A stretch of 64,000 nt of DNA from Bog-257 sp963846715. Lineage in GTDB: Bacteria > Acidobacteriota > Terriglobia > Terriglobales > Acidobacteriaceae. Made by a program: the position numbers and the translations under genes. The stretch is from assembly GCA_963846715.1 (NCBI GenBank), contig CAWJXA010000001.1, positions 434,001 through 498,000 on the forward strand. The letters run 5' to 3'. The notes under the pieces were generated by a model. It was given only the letters and a program-made list of their open reading frames with translations, did no database searches and was not told where the DNA came from. Of the stretch, positions 34,901 through 43,762 are shown piece by piece (positions within the stretch are counted from its first letter, which is position 1; each line of letters starts with the position of its first letter).

Positions 34901-35296
34901 GATGAAATCATCTTCCTCGGGCACGGGAGGGCCGGCGGAATGCAGGTGGGTGACGATTGCATCACCGAGGCTGATCTTGCTATAGGCAAGCCCTTGAACG
35001 ATCTGAAAAAGTATCTAAATCCCGAAGGGATGCTTCGTTTACTTCAAGGGTTGCCAAACCTTCGATACGGATAAAGGCCGCAAATTTGCCACTGCTGCTA
35101 GGAACTTTTTTGGCTGCCGGGTCGGAGGTCACAACGAACCGATCGGTCATGGATTGCAGTTCCCCGGTTACCAGGAGCTCGCCTATGATAAAGGGGTCCC
35201 CGCTGAAGATCAACGGACGCCCACATGGAAAAACGGCACGGGCCAAAAGAAGACTGAGAGGGCGCTAAAAGAGGTGGAGCGCTTTACGCGGTCTCC
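31943..35296 (+). pseudogene. Degraded RHS/YD-repeat protein gene
   Basis: Starts as an exported protein (signal peptide LSALLATVLLIPRAGLA) with an N-terminal domain and YD repeats (RTITYGYDGNHHV, RTTTYGYDSSGH, RTTTYGYNSSHQ). The frame breaks near 32845. Further YD-repeat pieces appear in other frames at 33037-33249 and 33740-33883. The RHS core end is recognisable at about 34515-34670 (GLLYYKNRHYSTFFGRFL, DVYLYAYVDDSP, LVDPSG). A variable C-terminal domain follows at 34703-35296 in two frames: EIIFLGHGRAGGMQVGDD, then FKGCQTFDTDKGRKFA and GHNEPIGHG. Spaced His-Gly and Gly-Cys suggest a DUF4347/caspase-like domain. The segment 33250-33740 is unrecognised. Confidence 0.75.
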
Positions 35297-35779
35297 GATA
35301 TTATAACCCAGTTCGGAGGCCGTTAACTTAACCCGGCGACCCGTGTGGCTGGGCCGTGGCCCCTGGTGCCCCACCCATTCGCGGCGGTTTTCGAATGTGT
35401 GGGTGTGTGGCGCCACTCCCAACATCGCGGTCTCACCAACTTCAGCGGACGTTCGCGCCTGCTGCTTCACCGCATTCGCGGTTTTGTCGGCACCGGTTTT
35501 CACGGCGTGCCCGGTCTCTGGCCCCGTATCCACGGCTGAGCCGGTCTTCTTGGCCGCCGTTGTCGTCCCGTGAGCCACATCTTTGCTGGTGTCTTTGGTC
35601 ACATCCGCGGTCTTGGTGGCTGCCTTCTTGGTGCCGTGGGCCACGTCCTTGCTGGTGTCTTTGGTTACATCCGCAGTTTTGTCGACCCCCTTCTCGGTGT
35701 CCTTTACAATGTCCTGCGCGCGCATGGCGGGCGCCATCACCAGAACAGTTCCCACGATCGCAATCAGTACTGCCTTCAT
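35210..35779 (-). CDS. Exported Lys/Thr-rich repeat protein with repeat-derived C-terminus
   Basis: A 189-residue protein. ATG 35779 has AAGGAG upstream and a signal peptide (MKAVLIAIVGTVLVMAPAMR). Two tandem 22-residue units, KTADVTKDTSKDVAHGTKKA and its near copy, are followed by further Lys/Ala/Thr-rich sequence. From about residue 120 onward the frame runs through an intergenic hairpin repeat (GGTGCCCCACCCATTC family) and into DNA antisense to the RHS remnant. The C-terminal third is therefore probably acquired and not original. The function is unknown. Confidence 0.6.
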   Translation of the reverse strand: MKAVLIAIVGTVLVMAPAMRAQDIVKDTEKGVDKTADVTKDTSKDVAHGTKKAATKTADVTKDTSKDVAHGTTTAAKKTGSAVDTGPETGHAVKTGADKTANAVKQQARTSAEVGETAMLGVAPHTHTFENRREWVGHQGPRPSHTGRRVKLTASELGYNIGDRVKRSTSFSALSVFFWPVPFFHVGVR

Positions 35780-36175
35780 TCGTTTTCTCCTTAAGTTGGT
35801 TGAAAAGTAAATTTGCACCCTTTCGTCCGGATTTAATGAAAGGGTGGAAGGACAAGGACGTGTCGCCGGCTGAAGCCGGCTCGGGACTCAATAAACCGGC
35901 CCACCCAGGACTCCGCTACGTTCCGTCCTGGGCTAAGTTCAGTTCCGCCCTGACGGGCTCGATCCTTCAGCCACATACGTTCTGCGTTTGTCCTCTAGCG
36001 TATTGCCGGGTTCCACTCATTCGCGGTTTTCGAATGTGTGGGTATGTGGCGCCACTCCCGACATCGCGGTCTCTCCACCTTCAGCGGACGTTCGTGCCTA
36101 CTGCTTCACCGCATCCGCGGTCGTATGATCGCGATCAGTACTGCCTTCATCGTTTCTCCCGAGCGGACTGCTGCT
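35780..36175. repeat. Repeat block with deleted second copy of the 35210-35779 gene
   Basis: Bases 35860-35960 hold the GTCGCCGGCTGAAGCCGGCT, GTCCTGGGC repeat. Bases 36009-36120 nearly duplicate 35370-35480 (CGCCACTCCC, ACATCGCGGTCTC, TTCAGCGGACGTTCG). Bases 36128-36160 duplicate the start of the neighbouring gene (GCGATCAGTACTGCCTTCAT). Together they are a second copy with the middle deleted, leaving a frame of only 14 codons. Confidence 0.6.
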
Positions 36176-37024
36176 CTACGCCGCTGCAATTCGCCGGACC
36201 AGATCATTCTGCTCAGCTTTGTTCTCTGCACCAATGGTGAATGCGTCCAGCACATTCAGCGACAACGCATGGCGCAGCGCTTCATCCGGCCGCGAGCGCA
36301 GGTCGCCCTGGCCGAGAATCTTCATGCCGATTACTCCCTTGCCCGCCGCCTTCATCTCGCGCAGCACGCTAATCACCGTGCCGGGACTGGCGTCCATGTG
36401 CGAGCCAATGGGATTGACGCGGGCCAAGTCCACCTGCACCCACGGCGACTTGGCGGCGGCGCGCAACGCCTCGATGGTGTGGCACGAGCAGCCATGCGCG
36501 CGAATGATACCCTTCTGCTGCGCCTCCGACAAAACATCCATGGCTCCCCGATAGCGCTCCGTCCAGTCGCCTTCCGTCAGGCAGTGCAGCAAGACAATGT
36601 CAATGTAGTCCGTGCCTAGCTCGCGGCGGTAGCGATCGAGATCACGGCGCACGCCGGCCGCATCGCGCGTATCGGTCTTGGTCAGCACCGTGACCTTGTC
36701 GCGCGGTACATCCTTCAGGGCGCCGGCAACATGGCGATGGCTGCCGTAGGAATCTGCGGTATCGAAAAAACGAAGGCCATTGTCGTAGCCGTTCAGCAGC
36801 AGATTAATCAGTTCCTGGGTGCCGAGCGCCGTCTGGTTGGAGCGGCCCCCGAAGCCGAATGTGCCCGTACCCATGGCGAGCCGGCTGGTTCGGATACCGG
36901 TCTTGCCAATCTCGACGGTGTCGCTGGCGCTGAACTTGGAGGTTGTGGCTGATGCGAAGGGACCGCGCAGCGCGAGCGCGCTCACTCCCACGGCGGTACG
37001 AATGATAAAGTCGCGGCGGTTCAT
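36176..37024 (-). CDS. Exported aldo/keto reductase (Tat signal)
   Basis: A 282-residue aldo/keto reductase with a twin-arginine signal (MNRRDFIIRTAVGVSALAL), hence probably a folded periplasmic enzyme. Family features are TGIRTSRLAMGTGTFGFGG, FFDTADSYGS with the catalytic Asp/Tyr pair, VLTKTDTRD with the Lys, and VLLHC with the active-site Cys/His region. It would reduce carbonyls with NAD(P)H; cofactor supply outside the cytoplasm is unexplained, as in many Tat-exported relatives. The gene stands alone. Confidence 0.88.
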   Translation of the reverse strand: MNRRDFIIRTAVGVSALALRGPFASATTSKFSASDTVEIGKTGIRTSRLAMGTGTFGFGGRSNQTALGTQELINLLLNGYDNGLRFFDTADSYGSHRHVAGALKDVPRDKVTVLTKTDTRDAAGVRRDLDRYRRELGTDYIDIVLLHCLTEGDWTERYRGAMDVLSEAQQKGIIRAHGCSCHTIEALRAAAKSPWVQVDLARVNPIGSHMDASPGTVISVLREMKAAGKGVIGMKILGQGDLRSRPDEALRHALSLNVLDAFTIGAENKAEQNDLVRRIAAA

Positions 37025-37128
37025 CGGTCCTACCGATACGATGCTTCACCCACATGATATGCCGCTTCGGGTTCGGCAACTGCCGCTTCCGTCTTCAAAA
37101 ACCCGCACTTCGCCACGAACTGCCCCTG

Positions 37129-37340
37129 GCTATAGCGGTTCGTCAATAGATGTATCCGATTTTTACGGGTAGTGCAGCGCTTCATGCAGCGCCGCGTTCC
37201 GCCTCGGCCAGACACCCTGCTTAAGCCGCTGAGGTCGACGACCTCAGCGGCTTAGGCGATTGTTCTTCTTGCCTTATACGCGGGCCTGAAGGCCCGCACT
37301 ACCCGTACGAGCGGATACACCAATCCGCGAAGTGCTCTAA
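37129..37340 (+). repeat. About 200-bp interspersed repeat, copy 2 (intact)
   Basis: A series of hairpins: GGGTAGTGCAGCGCTTCATG-type unit, TAAGCCGCTGAGGTCG/CGACCTCAGCGGCTTA (perfect), then GCGGGCCTGAAGGCCCGC, CACTACCCGT. The ends are TTCGTCAATAGATG and GGATACACCAATCCG. It matches 11217-11417 inverted and 54326-54738. Bases 37341-37501 show no gene. Confidence 0.75.
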
Positions 37341-37501
37341 CCCGCGATCAAGGGCATAGTACTGACTCTTATGGTCGACTGAGAAAGATGCGATATCCGG
37401 AGTGGCACTTCGCGCTTGCTCAGCGCGGTGCCGGGTTACGGCTCTCACTTGCGGATACCGCACGCTGGCGATAACTCGGCCTTTCATCGAAGAAGGCGTC
37501 G

Positions 37502-40121
37502 CTAAGCGACGTGATCTTCAACGCCTTTTGCAATTGCTCCAGGCTTGCGTGGGTTGTCAGATGAATGACGGCTGTCCTCGCCGGGAAGCAAGTCGAAGTA
37601 GTTATCAGACGGCACCACATTTAAATCACCAAAGGACACATATACAGCGCGTGCCAGCACCGGGGAGCGCAAGGTCAAGTTAATTTCGCGGCTAGTGCCG
37701 CTGCTAATGTTGCTCTGGATTGCCGGCTTCAGCGGTAGCTCGAGGTTCCGCACCGTATCGAAGAACATCTCGTTGCGCGAAACCGTCAGCCCGCCAACCT
37801 TTAGCTCCAATACCAGGAACGTGTGATCGGGATCGGCGCTCGCGGGCAAATCTGTCTTCTTGAGGCTTACATACACGGCGCTCGACTGCGCCGGAATTTG
37901 CACGTCCTGCGTCTCGTCCAGCAGGGTCTTCCCGCTGAAGTCCATCAGGCGGATACGGACCTGTCCGGCGGCAGGCTGCAGTTTGTCGGAGACGATGTAC
38001 ACGTCCACCGTGTCATCGTGCGCGAAGGGCGAGAGCAACAGATCGGCGTAGAAGCGCCGCGCATAATACTGCAGCGCCTTCCAGCGTCCGAAATAGTCGA
38101 TGCTCGACCACGAGGCGACCGGCCAGCAGTCGTTCAGTTGCCAGAAGAGCGCTCCCATGGTGCGCGGGCGATTGCGCCGCAGATGTTCCGCGCCAACCTT
38201 GATGGCCTCGGCCTGCTGCACCTGGCTGAGATAGACGAACGACGCAAAGTCCCGGGGCTCCGGATATTCCCGCAGCATGTAGGTCAGAATGCGCTCGTTG
38301 CCGCCGTGGTTCTTCTGGTGCGACTTCATCGCAGTTGAATCGATGGCAAGGTCGCTCGGCTGCGCAAAGCTGAGAATTGTTTGCATCTCGGGAAACGACT
38401 GGAAGCCAAACTCGGACATGAAGCGCGGGTTCTGCAGCGTGTAATTTTCGATAGGCTCCAGCGCGTGCCACACGCCCCAATAATGCATGTCTCCATTGTC
38501 CGGACCTCCGGGGGGCGCCTCGAAGTCGGCGCTGGGCGAACTTGGCCAGTACGGCACCGCACCGGCGTACTGCTTCAACCACGCCTTGAATGACCTCATG
38601 GAACAGGACAACATAGTCTTGCCAGACCCGCTCGCGCTGCGGAGGCGTAATCGATTCCTTGAAGATGAGGCGGTCGCTCCAGGCAAGCCATCCGGCTTCG
38701 ATCTCATTATTGCCGCACCACAAAACAATGCTGGGATGGCCGCGCAGCCGCGTGACTTGCTCGATAGCTTCCTGGCGCACGTTCTGCTGAAATGCAAGAT
38801 CGCCCGGCACCATGTCACCGCCGAACATAAACTCCTGCCAGACCATAAGGCCAAGTTCGTCGCAAATGTCGTAAAAGACGTCCGACTCATAAATGCCGCC
38901 GCCCCACTCGCGCACCATGTTCATGTTGGCATCGCGCGCGGCCTGCAGGATCTCGCGATACCGTTCGGGCGTGACCCGGCTGGGAAAACTATCGAACGGA
39001 ATAACGTTGGCGCCTTTGGCAAAAACCGGAATCCCGTTGATCACGAAGGTGAAGCTCTTGCCCCACTGGTCGGGCACGCGGCGTAGTTCCACGGAGCGCA
39101 GACCCGTCCTGACTTCAGCCGTCGCGACCGTGGCTTTGCCAATCTTTACCGATGCTGAGAAACGATAGCGGTCCTGCGTGCCGTATCCCGTGGGATACCA
39201 GCGCTTGGGCGAAGCAATTCGCAGAGGAATTGCGATGCTGTTCTCGCCACTATCAAGTTGGATAGTTTGGGTTACAGCTGCCGTCAGCGGACCTCCGGCG
39301 GCATTGTCGTAGCTAATAGCGATGGTCGCAGTCGCCGGACGGCTCGACTCCACCTTAAGTTCGGCCGCAAGCTCAGCCGCTTCAGGCGTGACCTTGACCT
39401 GATGAATATGAAAGTTTTCGACGCGAGCGCTGTCCCAACTCTCCAGCCACACCGGCCTCCACACGCCGATGGTTATGTAACGCGGCCCCCAGTCCCAGCC
39501 GTACTGATAAGGCGCCTTGCGTGTGTAGGGAGCCGTGGCGACATTCTCCTCGTTCCCTTCATTGGCGGTAGAAACCGAAGGCAAGATATACGGCAGGGCC
39601 TTCACCTTCGGGATCATCGATGTGATGGGCGAGCGAAACACGATGCGAATCGTGTTCGGCCCGGCCTTCAGCTGCGAACGCACCGCGATCCGCCAACGGC
39701 GAAACATATTGTCGGCGCTGAGCACCGGTTGCTCGTTCACGAAGACTTCCGCGAAGGTGTCGAGTCCGTCGAAGATAAGGTCTACGTGCTCGCGTTGGAG
39801 CGCAGCGGCGTCAACCTGAAACGTGGTGCGGTACTCCCAATCGGTAAGGCCGATCCATTGCAGGCGCGCTTCGTTGTCGCCATAAAACGGGTCGGGAATG
39901 AGCTTCGCGGCCTGAAGGTCCGTCTGCACCACGCCTGGCACCTGTGCGGCGTGCCAATCTTTCACCTCCGGATGATCGGCTGCATTCAGTGCGCGGAATT
40001 CCCACCCGGAATCAATCTTCTGTAATACAGGTTGCGAAGCATGTAGGTGGATTGAACAGCAGAGGCAGAAGAGTAAAACCGCCAGTGTAGTCCAGGAGGA
40101 CACCTCGGGCTCATGGCACAC
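37502..40121 (-). pseudogene. GH2 beta-mannosidase, frameshifted
   Basis: Together the two frames (40121 to about 38575, then on to 37502) give about 870 residues, the usual size for exported GH2 beta-mannosidase, which removes terminal beta-mannose. The signal region is WTTLAVLLFCLCCSIHLHAS. The sugar-binding domain has DGLDTFAEVFVNEQ, the acid/base Glu is in LWCGNNE and the nucleophile in SEFGFQSFPE. The first frame loses sense after FHEVIQGVVE, and the second resumes with QYAGAVPYWPSSPSADFE. One inserted or deleted base near 38575 explains this. The start is GTG 40121 with GGAGGGAG upstream. If the shift is a sequencing error the enzyme is complete. Confidence 0.85.
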
Positions 40122-40309
40122 GCGTTGTCTCCCTCCTGGAGCGACCGGCGTCCGCGGCGGCTGAACTAACGCAGAACTTGCCCACGATCTCCGGCACGAA
40201 TTCTATCGATTGATGGTTGGGAATGCCACTTTGGTTTCCCCGCGGACCCGCGACCAACGCTTCCCTTCTGCATCTAATGACTAGAGGTTAAGGAAAGCAA
40301 AAAATAGAA

Positions 40310-41125
40310 ATGCTGCTATCAAGGTTGAAATGGTTCCCAACCTTTGTCCTGGCAGCGATCCTGTGTGCGCCCGCATGGGGCGCAACTCCAGCGCTACCAG
40401 GAACACTGAATTATGTTGAAGGGCAAGCTGCCGTGGGAACGGAAGCCCTCAATGCCAAGTCGGTCGGCTCGGTAAGTCTGCAGGGCGGCCAAACGTTGAC
40501 CACAGAGACCGGCAAAGCCGAACTGTTGTTGACTCCCGGCGTATTTTTCCGCATTGGAGATAACAGTGCCGCCACGCTGGTTTCGCCCAGCCTGACCAAT
40601 ACCGAGGTTTCGCTCAGTAAGGGTCAAGCCCTGGTCGAAGTCGCGGAAATCTACAAGGACAACTTGCTTCGCGTGCAGGAAGATGGCGCTACTACCCAGT
40701 TGCTGAAAACCGGCCTGTACGGGTTCGATGCCAACAGCGGCGATGTCCGTGTTTTCAAGGGTGAGGCCCTGGTCCAGGATGGCGACCATAACATCAAGGT
40801 CAAAGGTGGCCACGAACTTGAAGTGAACAGTAGCGGCCAGTTGAAGACCCACAAATTTAACAAGTCGACCTTCGAGGAGAGCGACTTGTATCGCTTCAGC
40901 AGTTTGCGTTCGCAGTACCTCGCCGAAGCCAACGGCGATGCGGCCCGGCTTTACGTCGGAGGCGGTCCTGGATGGTACGGCGCGGGTTGGTACTGGGACC
41001 CGTGGTTCACCGCGTACACCTGGATTCCCGGCAATGGCTACTTCTATAGCCCCTTCGGCTGGGGCTTCTACTCGCCGTGGTTTGTCTCGTATTCCCCGTT
41101 TTACTACGGGCGCTATTACGGCTAG
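40310..41125 (+). CDS. Exported FecR-domain protein
   Basis: A 271-residue protein with a signal peptide (WFPTFVLAAILCAPAWGA). A FecR-like beta domain covers about residues 30-170 (LNYVEGQAAVGTEALNAKS, TETGKAELLLTPGVFFRIGD). The Tyr/Trp/Gly-rich end (GGGPGWYGAGWYWDPW) is like that of the larger protein at 7143. The stop TAG at 41123 interrupts a Gly/Tyr/His tail that continues in another frame. It is probably attached to or exposed at the envelope. The role is unknown. Confidence 0.8.
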   Translation: MLLSRLKWFPTFVLAAILCAPAWGATPALPGTLNYVEGQAAVGTEALNAKSVGSVSLQGGQTLTTETGKAELLLTPGVFFRIGDNSAATLVSPSLTNTEVSLSKGQALVEVAEIYKDNLLRVQEDGATTQLLKTGLYGFDANSGDVRVFKGEALVQDGDHNIKVKGGHELEVNSSGQLKTHKFNKSTFEESDLYRFSSLRSQYLAEANGDAARLYVGGGPGWYGAGWYWDPWFTAYTWIPGNGYFYSPFGWGFYSPWFVSYSPFYYGRYYG

Positions 41126-41313
41126 ATGCAGGACACGCGCGGCCTTATTACGCCGGTCGTGCTACTTCCTACGTTGGCCGTTCTGGATACGTTGGCAGGC
41201 CTGGATACGTCGCTCCCCACGCGGGCTTGCACGCGACTCCGGCCATGGGCCAGGCCCACACCTTCGGTGTGATGGGTGGAGGATTTCACGGTGGCGGCGG
41301 CTTCCGGCACTGA
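41126..41313 (+). pseudogene. Out-of-frame tail of the FecR-domain gene
   Basis: In the frame of base 41077 this stretch reads ARPYYAGRATSYVGRSGYVG, RPGYVAPHAG and ends GGGFHGGGGFRH, the typical end of these surface proteins. A one-base shift near 41115-41125 would join it to the preceding frame. Confidence 0.6.
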
Positions 41314-41607
41314 GCGGGCAGGCGCGTTTTATCAACAAGGCCCGCAGTTAGCTTGGGGGCGTTCGTTGGTGGGTGGTTGTGCAGACTACTGTTCGCAACC
41401 GCTGGAGCCAAGTGATGAGAAACCCTCCGAGCTATTGGAAGTCTGTCTGAAGACTGTGCCGTCCCTACGGGACTCGGGTTCTTTTGCCATCTGCCCAGGA
41501 CTCCGCTGCGCTGCGTCCTGGGCTAACTTCACTTCCGCTCCTACGGAGCTCGATTTCTGCACGCTCTACTCCAGAGGCGAAAACGAAACTGATTACTGAC
41601 ACAGACT
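41314..41607. repeat. Intergenic region with CCCAGGAC/GTCCTGGG repeat
   Basis: No gene is seen. CCAGGACTCCGCTGCGCTGC, GTCCTGGGCTAACTTCA at about 41497-41533 is the third copy of the family at 22940 and 35910. A GTCCCTACGGGAC hairpin lies just before it (about 41461). Confidence 0.55.
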
Positions 41608-42051
41608 CTATAGCGTTCGCGCTGTATAGATTAGATACACCGCCAATATCACTCCGAAAAGCGCGGCGATCACACCCAGAACGTTGGCGATTGTGGTCGC
41701 GGGCCGGAACTCGCCGGCGTCCAGTCGTTTCATCGTGGTTCGATAGCGCACCAGCGACACCAGCGCCATGAATATCCCCATCGCGATGAAGCCCACCCCG
41801 ATGGCCAGCGACATCCCGCTCTCGGGGTCGGTATTGCCTTGCATTCGCAAGAATTGGCGCAAGGTAATCCCAAACCGTGCCACCACGAATCCGAACACAA
41901 CAATGCTGATCGCGGTGCGAATCCATGCCAGGTAAGTACGCTCGTTCGCGAGATGGTCGGCCGCTTTGCCGACTTTGGCGGGTGGAATGGAAGCTGCCCC
42001 TGCAAGGGGGACCTGCATATCGCCGCTGGCATCTCTAGCCGAGGCGGTCAT
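41608..42051 (-). CDS. DUF202 family membrane protein
   Basis: A 147-residue protein. The DUF202 signature is DHLANERTYLAWIRTAISIVVF near residue 32. Three membrane helices follow (TAISIVVFGFVVARF, AIGVGFIAMGIFMALVSLV, VLGVIAALFGVILAVYLIY). The function of this YidH-like family is unknown. It lies downstream of two very small membrane-peptide genes on the same strand and may share their transcript. Confidence 0.88.
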   Translation of the reverse strand: MTASARDASGDMQVPLAGAASIPPAKVGKAADHLANERTYLAWIRTAISIVVFGFVVARFGITLRQFLRMQGNTDPESGMSLAIGVGFIAMGIFMALVSLVRYRTTMKRLDAGEFRPATTIANVLGVIAALFGVILAVYLIYTARTL

Positions 42052-42127
42052 CTGGATTCTCCTGGTCCGAGGGCGTGTCGCATTCCGCTTGCTTTCCGCG
42101 CGACCCGCCGGGTCGCGAGGCGGTGCG

Positions 42128-42217
42128 TCACGTGGGAATTCCGAGCTTCGGCAGCAGCCACTGCGTCAAGACCACGTAGCCCACGATAAACACGACCAAT
42201 GGCAGCCAGGCGGGCAT
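42128..42217 (-). CDS. Small membrane peptide, 29 aa
   Basis: ATG 42217 is preceded by GGGAGG at five-base spacing. The frame encodes one membrane helix, MPAWLPLVVFIVGYVVLTQW, then LLPKLGIPT, and stops at 42128. The ribosome site, the clean helix and the Pro-containing ends support a real gene. The 76-base gap to DUF202 suggests co-transcription. The function is unknown. Confidence 0.6.
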   Translation of the reverse strand: MPAWLPLVVFIVGYVVLTQWLLPKLGIPT

Positions 42218-42301
42218 CACAACCTCCCAAACATTAATTATGCGCCTCGGCAGAAGCTACAGTATCAGGACGAGCGAAGATAGAAGATAGCAGACGCTTC
42301 C

Positions 42302-42394
42302 CTATAACGGAGCGACAAGGCGAAGGGGCTTCTGCTGCGCAACGACGAGGACCCAGAGTGACAACCAGATCGCGAGACCCATTCCAAGTCTCAT
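42302..42394 (-). CDS. Small membrane peptide, 30 aa
   Basis: ATG 42394 follows GGGGAG at eight-base spacing. The product is one hydrophobic helix with a basic end (MRLGMGLAIWLSLWVLVVAQ, QKPLRLVAPL). It precedes the 29-residue gene on the same strand, 84 bases away. It is a less certain call than the 29-residue gene because no family is recognised. Bases 42395-42589 show no gene. Confidence 0.4.
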   Translation of the reverse strand: MRLGMGLAIWLSLWVLVVAQQKPLRLVAPL

Positions 42395-42589
42395 AGAACT
42401 TCTCCCCACGAATCATGGTGCTACGAAGTTGCAGGATGCATCAAACTTACAGCGCCTTGGTATTTTAAATTGCTTGCAGCGGGTTGCCATTTAACTCAAT
42501 CACAGGTGGATCTTGAGTTGACCTGTCCTTAACGCAACGCCAGCCCGATTTCAGGCGTATCACTTACCATCATTCAGGAGAACGTCATC

Positions 42590-42964
42590 TTGACTCGCCC
42601 TGCCTTTATCGTTGCCGAACCGGAACCGGACCAGGCCCTGTCGAGCCGCAAAATCTTGCTGGAAACCTTCAAGTTCAACGTAATTACCGCCCATTCGGTG
42701 GCCGAAACCTTGGATCTCGTCCGTTTGTTTCCCAACGTTGACGCGCTGATCATTCATTGTGGCATTCCGGAATTCGACGGCGTCGATCTCATCCAGGCGG
42801 TAAAGAAGTCGGTGCCTGAGTTGCCGATTATTGCGTTGACGCCTACAGAACGCGACCTGAAGTGGGCAGACCACGTGGTTCACAGTCACAATCCACAGGA
42901 ATTGCTGAACTTGGTACAACTAAAATTCGGCGACCCGCGGAAGAGCCATAACAGTCCGGAGTGA
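42590..42964 (+). CDS. Receiver-like (pseudo-receiver) protein
   Basis: A 124-residue stand-alone CheY-like fold: PAFIVAEPEPDQALSSRKIL, then VDALIIHCGIPEFDGVDLIQ and LPIIALTPTE. The phospho-acceptor Asp at the end of beta-3 is replaced by His-Cys, and the two acidic N-terminal residues are Glu-Pro-Glu. The conserved Thr is kept. It should not be phosphorylated in the usual way and may act by protein binding. The start is TTG 42590 with AGGAG ten bases upstream; the call rests on the fold pattern. Confidence 0.72.
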   Translation: MTRPAFIVAEPEPDQALSSRKILLETFKFNVITAHSVAETLDLVRLFPNVDALIIHCGIPEFDGVDLIQAVKKSVPELPIIALTPTERDLKWADHVVHSHNPQELLNLVQLKFGDPRKSHNSPE

Positions 42965-43036
42965 GCCCCTGAGGCGAGCCGGGAACAGGATGCGGAAGCT
43001 GGCAACTCTGCGCCTTGCCGCCAACTCTAATGCCAA

Positions 43037-43171
43037 ATGGATCCTGAACAACCCAAAGGCCTCTGTTCCAACTGCAATCGCGCTGTCGAATTGGATGCTG
43101 AAGTTTGCCCCTACTGCAACGCACCGCTTAGCGGCGGTCGGACTGATGCGGACGAATCACCCCGGCGATAG
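43037..43171 (+). CDS. Small zinc-ribbon protein, 44 aa
   Basis: The frame encodes a compact double-CxxC motif: GLCSNCNRAVELDAEVCPYC, then NAPLSGG. This is the pattern of small zinc ribbons. It starts with ATG 43037, 73 bases after the receiver-like gene, and stops 27 bases before the convergent pyrophosphatase. No clear ribosome site is visible, so expression might depend on coupling. Confidence 0.5.
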   Translation: MDPEQPKGLCSNCNRAVELDAEVCPYCNAPLSGGRTDADESPRR

Positions 43172-43198
43172 GCCCGCCGGTCAGCGTGTCCATCGCAT

Positions 43199-43762
43199 TT
43201 ACTTGCGCCGAAACCGTCGCCTGCCGGCCTCGATCCGTTTGTTCGCCCGCGACGGCCCTTTGACGGTGATCACGTTATACTGCTCGCCCGATAACTCGTG
43301 ATAGTTCACAAAGAATTCCTCCAACTCGCGGAGGAACTCATTGCCCAGATCGTCGATGTGTTTGATATCGGCGAAACTGTGATTTTCTTTCTCCACAGCC
43401 ACTACGCGGTCATTCCGTATTTTCTTTTTCTTATCTCCCTGCAGGCCTTCGATGATGCCGACCACTCTGCAACCCAGGACACAACCGGCAAACGCCGGTT
43501 CGTCCATCAGTACTAGAACATCCACGGCGTCGCCGTCTTCGGCTTTGGTCGATGGCACAAAACCAAAGTCGTACGGGAAGGCCATACCCGCAGGCAGGAC
43601 CTTCTTCAGCTCAAACACATGTTCCTGCTCATTGAAAGCGTACTTGTTGCGGCTGCCTTTGGGCGTCTCAATTACGACCCGGATGATTTGCTTATCGTCC
43701 TTGTCCCGTGAAGGCAGCAGTAACGGATCTGCGAGTGACCTCTTGGTTCCGTTCTTGCTCAT
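43199..43762 (-). CDS. ppa: Inorganic pyrophosphatase
   Basis: Family I soluble pyrophosphatase that hydrolyses pyrophosphate to phosphate in the cytoplasm. The metal-binding signature DGDAVDVLVLMDEPAFAGC is near residue 77. GSRNKYAFNEQ and FPYDFGFVPST are also typical. At 187 residues it is normal length. The ATG overlaps the stop of the upstream DUF3147 gene by four bases, indicating translational coupling. Confidence 0.92.
   Translation of the reverse strand: MSKNGTKRSLADPLLLPSRDKDDKQIIRVVIETPKGSRNKYAFNEQEHVFELKKVLPAGMAFPYDFGFVPSTKAEDGDAVDVLVLMDEPAFAGCVLGCRVVGIIEGLQGDKKKKIRNDRVVAVEKENHSFADIKHIDDLGNEFLRELEEFFVNYHELSGEQYNVITVKGPSRANKRIEAGRRRFRRK

Noticed and set aside
38487..40025. Open frames antisense to the beta-mannosidase
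   Set aside because: They cover conserved GH2 motifs on the opposite strand and have no start signals.
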